Shown piece after piece: positions 18,732-22,970 of a stretch of 22,970 bases of DNA; position 1 is the stretch's first letter; the number at the start of each line of letters is the position of its first letter. The stretch is taken from positions 1 to 22,970 of the forward strand of contig JAEXBK010000114.1 of the NCBI GenBank assembly GCA_023394035.1, in the 5' to 3' direction. This stretch comes from Bacillota bacterium (GTDB lineage: Bacteria > Bacillota > Clostridia > Peptostreptococcales > Anaerovoracaceae). A program made the position numbers and the translations under genes. The notes under the pieces are model-generated. The model did no database searches. It was given only the letters and a program-made list of their open reading frames with translations, and was not told the DNA's origin.

Positions 18732-21228
18732 CGTTACAGGAATGAGCTGCGCTGCCTGCCAGGCGCGCGTGGAAAAGGCGGTCGCTGCTGTGCCGGGCGT
18801 AACGGAATGTGCCGTATCGCTTCTCACAAATTCTATGGGAGTCGAAGGCACTGCTGACAGCGGCGAAATAATCAAAGCCATTGAGAACGCCGGCTACGGT
18901 GCGCGCCTGAAAGGGAAAGAAAAAGCGGCATCTAACAACGAAGCCGATGCTCTTTTGGATAAGGAAACGCCGCTTCTGAAAAAGCGGCTTGCGGCATCAA
19001 TCGGTTTTCTTGTCGTGCTGATGTATTTTTCCATGGGGCACATGATGCTGAACCTTCCGCTTCCCGCGTTCTTTGACGGAAACCATGTTGCGATGGGTCT
19101 CGTGCAGCTTATCCTTGCAGGGATAATAATGGTAATAAATCAGAGGTTTTTTACGAGCGGCTTCAAGGCGCTTGTACACAGGTCGCCGAATATGGATACC
19201 CTCGTGGCGCTCGGAGCCTCGGCTTCTTACATCTGGAGCACATACGCGCTGTTTGAAATGACGGCAGCGCAGGTGAAGGGCAACGCGGAAGCAGTCATGA
19301 TGTACATGGACGAATTCTACTTTGAGTCGGCGGCGATGATTCTTACGCTGATAACCGTCGGCAAGATGCTCGAAGCAAGATCAAAGGGAAAGACAACGGA
19401 CGCACTGAAATCTTTGATGAACCTTGCGCCGAAGACTGCTTTTATCGAAAAGGACGGAGTTGAAACGGAAATTCCCGTCGAGGAAATCGCAGAGGGCGAT
19501 GTTTTTGTTGTTCGCCCCGGTGATAACATACCTGCAGACGGCGTGATAACGTGGGGCTCAAGCTCTGTCAACGAGTCGGCTCTTACGGGCGAGAGCATAC
19601 CGGTCGACAAAACCGTGTCAGACAAAGTCTTTGCGGCAACGATCAACACTTCGGGCTTCATCAAAGCTCGCGCAACGGGTGTCGGTCAGAATACGGCACT
19701 TGCGCAGATAATCAAGATGGTTTCTGATGCGGCAGCGACAAAGGCGCCTATTGCGAAGATTGCAGACCAGGTTTCCGGCATATTCGTTCCTACGGTCATC
19801 GGTATCGCTGCGCTCACCATGATAATATGGCTCATCCTCGGAAGCAGTGTGGGATACGCTCTTTCGCGTGCAATAGCGGTTCTCGTCATAAGCTGCCCTT
19901 GCGCACTCGGCCTTGCAACACCTGTTGCGATAATGGTCGGAAGCGGTGTCGGAGCAAAGAACGGCATACTTTTCAAGACGGCGGCAGCCCTTGAAGAAAC
20001 GGGAAGAACTGAGATTGTGGCCCTCGACAAGACGGGTACAGTGACAAAAGGCGAACCTGTCGTGACGGATATCGTGCCGGCGGAGGGTGTGAGCGAGGAG
20101 GAACTGCTCGAATTTGCGGCAGCTCTCGAATCTAAGAGCGAGCATCCTCTCGCAAAGGCGGTAGTAAAAGAAGCCGAAAAGAGAAATGTAAAGGTGAGCG
20201 AAGTAACTGATTTCAAGGCTCTTCCGGGCAACGGACTTTCAGCAATATTTGCCGGAGCAAAAGCATCGGCGGGCAAGCGTGACTTTATCGAGGCTTCTGC
20301 CGATATCGGAAGTGAGATGATTCTGCTCTCAGAAGAGCTTGCGGAGCAGGGAAAGACAAGCATGTTCTTCGAGCGTAGCGGCAAAATTACCGGACTGATT
20401 GCGGTTGCGGATGAAATAAAGCCGGACAGTGCGGCGGCGATAAAAGACTTGAAGGAAATGGGACTTAAAGTCGTGATGATCACCGGAGACTCGAAAAAGG
20501 CTGCAAACGCAATCGGCGAGATTGCAGGCGTTGACGAGGTCATAGCCGACGTTCTGCCGGATGGCAAGGAAGCAAAGATAAGAGAACTTGCGGCGGAAGC
20601 GAAGGTTGCGATGATAGGCGACGGCATCAACGATGCACCTGCGCTGACGAGAGCAAATACGGGAATCGCCGTAGGCGCCGGAACGGATGTGGCGATAGAC
20701 GCCGCCGATGTTGTGCTTATGAACAGTTCGCTCAAAGATGCGGCGGCGGCGATAAGGCTTTCGAGAGCGACTTTGCGTAACATACACGAAAACCTGTTTT
20801 GGGCGTTCATATACAATATAATCGGGATTCCTCTGGCGGCGGGGACCTTTGTTCAGGCGTTCGGCTGGAGCTTGAACCCGATGTTCGGTGCGGCGGCTAT
20901 GAGCCTTTCGAGCTTTTGTGTCGTGTCGAACGCTCTGAGGCTAAACCTCCTTGACATTCACAAGTCAAAGTTTAATAATATAAGCAAATCCACGGAAATC
21001 GAAAGGAAGGAAGACGATATGGAATTCAAAATGAACATTGAAGGAATGATGTGCGGACACTGCGAGGCGGCGGTAAAAAAAGCGCTCGAGGATGTTGAAG
21101 GCGTAAACGAAGCAGTCGTAAGCCATAAAGCCGGAACTGCCATTGTACGCGCAACCGAAGAAGTGGCTGCGGAAACGCTTAGGAAAGCCGTAGAGGATAA
21201 GGACTACAAAGTAATATCGGTGGAATAG
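18718..21228 (+). CDS. copA: Copper-exporting P1B-type ATPase with N- and C-terminal metal domains
   Basis: Membrane ATPase that pumps Cu(I) out of the cell; 836 residues. The N-terminal heavy-metal domain (residues 1-70) carries MSCAACQ with Cys11 and Cys14. The membrane metal site is CPC at 393-395 (ISCPCALGLATP). The phosphorylated aspartate is Asp437 in DKTGTVTKG. TGES, SEHPLAKA, GNGLSA and GDGINDAP (634-641) complete the ATPase domains. After the last helices and a charged linker (ISKSTEIERKEDD), a second heavy-metal domain follows from about 770, with MCGHC (Cys779, Cys782). This copy is preceded by an internal start with its own ribosome site, so it may also be made alone (see 21019). 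CopA is the final gene of the csoR operon; no terminator was found before 21313. Confidence 0.97.
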   Translation: MEQYSVTGMSCAACQARVEKAVAAVPGVTECAVSLLTNSMGVEGTADSGEIIKAIENAGYGARLKGKEKAASNNEADALLDKETPLLKKRLAASIGFLVVLMYFSMGHMMLNLPLPAFFDGNHVAMGLVQLILAGIIMVINQRFFTSGFKALVHRSPNMDTLVALGASASYIWSTYALFEMTAAQVKGNAEAVMMYMDEFYFESAAMILTLITVGKMLEARSKGKTTDALKSLMNLAPKTAFIEKDGVETEIPVEEIAEGDVFVVRPGDNIPADGVITWGSSSVNESALTGESIPVDKTVSDKVFAATINTSGFIKARATGVGQNTALAQIIKMVSDAAATKAPIAKIADQVSGIFVPTVIGIAALTMIIWLILGSSVGYALSRAIAVLVISCPCALGLATPVAIMVGSGVGAKNGILFKTAAALEETGRTEIVALDKTGTVTKGEPVVTDIVPAEGVSEEELLEFAAALESKSEHPLAKAVVKEAEKRNVKVSEVTDFKALPGNGLSAIFAGAKASAGKRDFIEASADIGSEMILLSEELAEQGKTSMFFERSGKITGLIAVADEIKPDSAAAIKDLKEMGLKVVMITGDSKKAANAIGEIAGVDEVIADVLPDGKEAKIRELAAEAKVAMIGDGINDAPALTRANTGIAVGAGTDVAIDAADVVLMNSSLKDAAAAIRLSRATLRNIHENLFWAFIYNIIGIPLAAGTFVQAFGWSLNPMFGAAAMSLSSFCVVSNALRLNLLDIHKSKFNNISKSTEIERKEDDMEFKMNIEGMMCGHCEAAVKKALEDVEGVNEAVVSHKAGTAIVRATEEVAAETLRKAVEDKDYKVISVE
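21004..21010 (+). promoter_or_regulatory. Internal ribosome binding site within copA
   Basis: AGGAAGG with 8 bases to ATG 21019, in frame with copA. It is encoded by the linker segment ERKED, where the amino acid choice is not tightly constrained. Confidence 0.5.
21019..21228 (+). other. copZ: Possible internal translation product: CopZ-like copper chaperone
   Basis: ATG 21019 is codon 768 of copA and lies 8 bases after AGGAAGG (21004-21010), an excellent ribosome site buried in coding sequence. Translation from there gives 69 residues (MEFKMNIEGMMCGHCEAAVK to the copA stop), the size and shape of a standalone CopZ. It includes the whole betaalphabetabetaalphabeta fold and the CGHC copper site. 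The linker before it is charged and would not be part of a membrane helix. In many Firmicutes copZ is a separate gene after copA, so this may be a fused copZ that kept its own start. Inference only. Confidence 0.5.
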
Positions 21229-21312
21229 AAGATCCCGCATTAGGCATCAGGCAGTACGATCTTTGCAACACGGAATCAAGGATGTTAACGGCATTGAATT
21301 GAGGGGAAATTA

Positions 21313-22029
21313 ATGGATATAAATAAGTATTTGCTCACTTACTTTTTTTTTAGTGTTTTAGGCTGGTTATGGGAAAGCGTGTATTGTACTGCCAAAGAAA
21401 GAAAATGGCAAAACAGAGGATTTTTATTTGGACCTTTGTGCCCAATCTACGGCTTTGGATCAATCATAGGTTTGGTATACTCGGATTTGAATACATTGGG
21501 GATTATAGATCCGTTACCATGGTGGAAGATATTTATTGCAGGATTTTTAATCAGCATGATATTAGAATATCCAACATCATATATACTTGAGAAACGGTTT
21601 CATGCCAGATGGTGGGATTACAGCAACTTGCCATTTAATATAGGGGGCAGAACCAGCCTGATTACTTCTATGGGGTTTGGGATAGGTGCAATTGTAATTG
21701 TGAACTACTTGATCCCGTTCTTTGAGCAAGCTTTACTTATATTCCCGGATTTATTTATTGCTGTTCTATCTGTTTTACTGGTTGCAATTCATTCCGCCGA
21801 TTTTACACTTACAGTTTCTCATCTTACTAATTTCCAAAGAAATATCGATGAGATAGAAAGAAATTTCCAAAATATAATGACTAAAAAAGTGGATGATATT
21901 TTTGAAAAACAGAGTCATTTATATGGAAGAACACTGGAAAGAATTGTTTCTTTTAAAATGAGTAAGGCTCATAACATGGTTGCGAAAAAATTTATTCAGG
22001 CGCTGCGTGATGCAAAAAGGATGAAATAG
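21313..22029 (+). CDS. PF06541-type membrane protein (putative ABC-transporter type IV)
   Basis: A 238-residue membrane protein. About five hydrophobic segments lie near residues 5-25, 37-57, 71-92, 115-138 and 143-165. The N-terminal YFFFSVLGWLWESVYC, GFLFGPLCPIYGFG, LEYPTSYILEKRFHARWWDY and PFNIGGRTSLITSMGFG are signatures of the putative ABC-transporter type IV family (Pfam PF06541, CmpB); no transport function has been shown to my knowledge. The C-terminal 70 residues are charged and helical, possibly coiled-coil. GAGGGG precedes the ATG. Codon and base use are clearly AT-richer than in copA, and no terminator separates the two. The next gene begins one base after the stop, so the two form a pair. 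Confidence 0.85.
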   Translation: MDINKYLLTYFFFSVLGWLWESVYCTAKERKWQNRGFLFGPLCPIYGFGSIIGLVYSDLNTLGIIDPLPWWKIFIAGFLISMILEYPTSYILEKRFHARWWDYSNLPFNIGGRTSLITSMGFGIGAIVIVNYLIPFFEQALLIFPDLFIAVLSVLLVAIHSADFTLTVSHLTNFQRNIDEIERNFQNIMTKKVDDIFEKQSHLYGRTLERIVSFKMSKAHNMVAKKFIQALRDAKRMK

Positions 22030-22030
22030 T

Positions 22031-22970
22031 ATGGAATTACTTGATTATTTAAGATGGAGAAATGATGTCAATTTATCAACATCACCTTTTAATGAGATAG
22101 ATAATGTTTTACTCGCATGTCTCTCTTACATGGATTTTGGAGAATTGCATTGCCGTGGGGAATCTTTTCGCAGCTTGGAAGAGGTGTTTGAACTGTTTTG
22201 CAAGACTCATTCATTGGAAGAGATTGAGAGGAATGGGCGATTCACAGAAAGAGTTCCTCTTCTGCTTAAAGAGATGATCGAAGGAGACCGATTCAAAGCT
22301 ACACAAATAGGGTATTACTTGGATGATCTTGATAAAGATAAAATAAAGCAGTTTGCAGCTGTTGCCTTCTTGCTGCCTGACGGCACGAATTATATCTCTT
22401 TCCGTGGAACAGACAGCACAATAACCGGTTGGAAAGAGGATTTTTTAATGAGCTGCACATCAGAAACGGAAGGCGCCAAAGAGGCTGCCAGGTATTTAAA
22501 TAAAATAGCGGGAATTCTTAAAGGAAACATAATATTAGGTGGACACTCAAAGGGCGGAAATTTTGCAACATATGCTGCGGCTTTTTGTGATAACAGCATA
22601 AAAAATCGAATTGTCAGCATATACAACAATGACGGACCGGGGTTCAGAGATGAAATAATAAATTCGTCTGAATATAAGCAAATTGTACATAGGATACACA
22701 ATATTGTTCCGCAAACATCAATAATCGGTCAATTGCTTTCAAATTATGGTGAAATTACAGTAATAAAAAGTAATGCTATCGGAATACTCCAGCATGATGC
22801 GATGACGTGGGAGGTAACAAAAAATAAATTTGTATATTCAGAACTCGATGAATTTAGTAAATTTGTGAAAATTGCTTTGGGAAATTGGCTTGAAAAAATC
22901 GATAAAGAAACCAGAGAATCAGTTGTGCATACGGTTTTTTCCATGATCGAAGAAACGGGCTCTGAAACAT
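22031..22970 (+). CDS. DUF2974 / Mbeg1-like alpha/beta hydrolase, 3'-truncated by window edge
   Basis: No stop is reached within the window; 313 codons are visible. The opening LDYLRWRNDVNLSTSPFNE, with an ALSYxDF-like LACLSYMDF, is the start pattern of the DUF2974 (Mbeg1-like) family. The lipase-like core is visible: SFRGTDSTITGWKEDF near 118-133, the nucleophile elbow GGHSKGGNFATYAA near 169-182 with its serine, NNDGPGF near 199-205 (acid), and LQHDAMTWEV near 256-265 (histidine). It resembles lipase class 3 esterases; the substrate is unknown. Start ATG 22031 is one base after the upstream stop, with AAAAGG ten bases before. AT-rich like its partner. The 3' end is outside the window. Confidence 0.85.
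   Translation, partial: MELLDYLRWRNDVNLSTSPFNEIDNVLLACLSYMDFGELHCRGESFRSLEEVFELFCKTHSLEEIERNGRFTERVPLLLKEMIEGDRFKATQIGYYLDDLDKDKIKQFAAVAFLLPDGTNYISFRGTDSTITGWKEDFLMSCTSETEGAKEAARYLNKIAGILKGNIILGGHSKGGNFATYAAAFCDNSIKNRIVSIYNNDGPGFRDEIINSSEYKQIVHRIHNIVPQTSIIGQLLSNYGEITVIKSNAIGILQHDAMTWEVTKNKFVYSELDEFSKFVKIALGNWLEKIDKETRESVVHTVFSMIEETGSET

Noticed and set aside
18900..18960. E. coli-type programmed -1 frameshift after the first metal domain of CopA
   Set aside because: The A-rich stretch here has no X_XXY_YYZ heptamer in the correct phase, and no stop follows closely in the -1 frame that I could use as support.
19686..20816. 376-codon open frame on the minus strand antisense to copA
   Set aside because: It mirrors copA codon structure, is dominated by Ala/Ser/Ile, lacks a ribosome site and any recognisable domain. 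copA is unambiguous on the other strand.
21230..21272. Terminator between copA and the PF06541 gene
   Set aside because: AAGATC and GATCTT are complementary but more than 20 bases apart, and there is no T-tract.

Overview
The window looks like chromosomal DNA from a strictly anaerobic Gram-positive bacterium of the class Clostridia. Pointers are the rnfCDGEAB gene order, an oxygen-sensitive class III ribonucleotide reductase, a CsoR-type copper repressor with a P-type ATPase, strong purine-rich ribosome binding sites, a PF06541-type membrane protein and classic Rho-independent terminators. No rRNA, tRNA or CRISPR array was seen. Family or genus cannot be fixed from this sequence alone.

Layout. 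(1) 1-6084: a tight plus-strand housekeeping group. It starts with a long-form glutamine synthetase cut by the left edge, then seryl-tRNA synthetase, a cardiolipin synthase and an Orn/Lys/Arg decarboxylase, and closes with a terminator. (2) 6097-9238: an anaerobic dNTP unit, nrdG-nrdD. Its promoter carries two NrdR-box-like sites 31 bp apart, and NrdD has a glutaredoxin-like domain fused at its C-terminus. (3) 9239-9631: a 390-bp non-coding stretch with a palindromic hairpin, copy A of a dispersed repeat and a promoter. (4) 9632-12016: a cysteine-rich small protein, then two zinc-ribbon membrane proteins and a terminator. (5) 12040-17274: a complete six-gene Rnf operon (rnfC, D, G, E, A, B), a membrane complex coupling ferredoxin:NAD+ electron transfer to ion pumping. 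(6) 17275-17833: a scar-like region with a perfect 32-bp tandem duplication, an IS3-type transposase remnant and copy B of the repeat starting where the transposase homology stops. (7) 17750-18070: an isolated small transcription unit for a 48-residue protein with its own promoter, direct repeats, leader hairpin and terminator. (8) 18132-21228: a copper-efflux operon with a palindromic CsoR operator, csoR, a tiny Cys-rich membrane protein and copA, whose last domain may also be made separately as a CopZ-like chaperone. (9) 21313-22970: two visibly AT-richer genes, a PF06541 membrane protein and a DUF2974/Mbeg1-like hydrolase cut by the right edge.

The genes fit an anaerobe that makes dNTPs by glycyl-radical chemistry, balances redox and membrane energy through Rnf, and exports copper, which damages the Fe-S enzymes that dominate this window. 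The least explained parts are the dispersed repeat pair, the 48-residue small-protein unit and the possible second product of copA.
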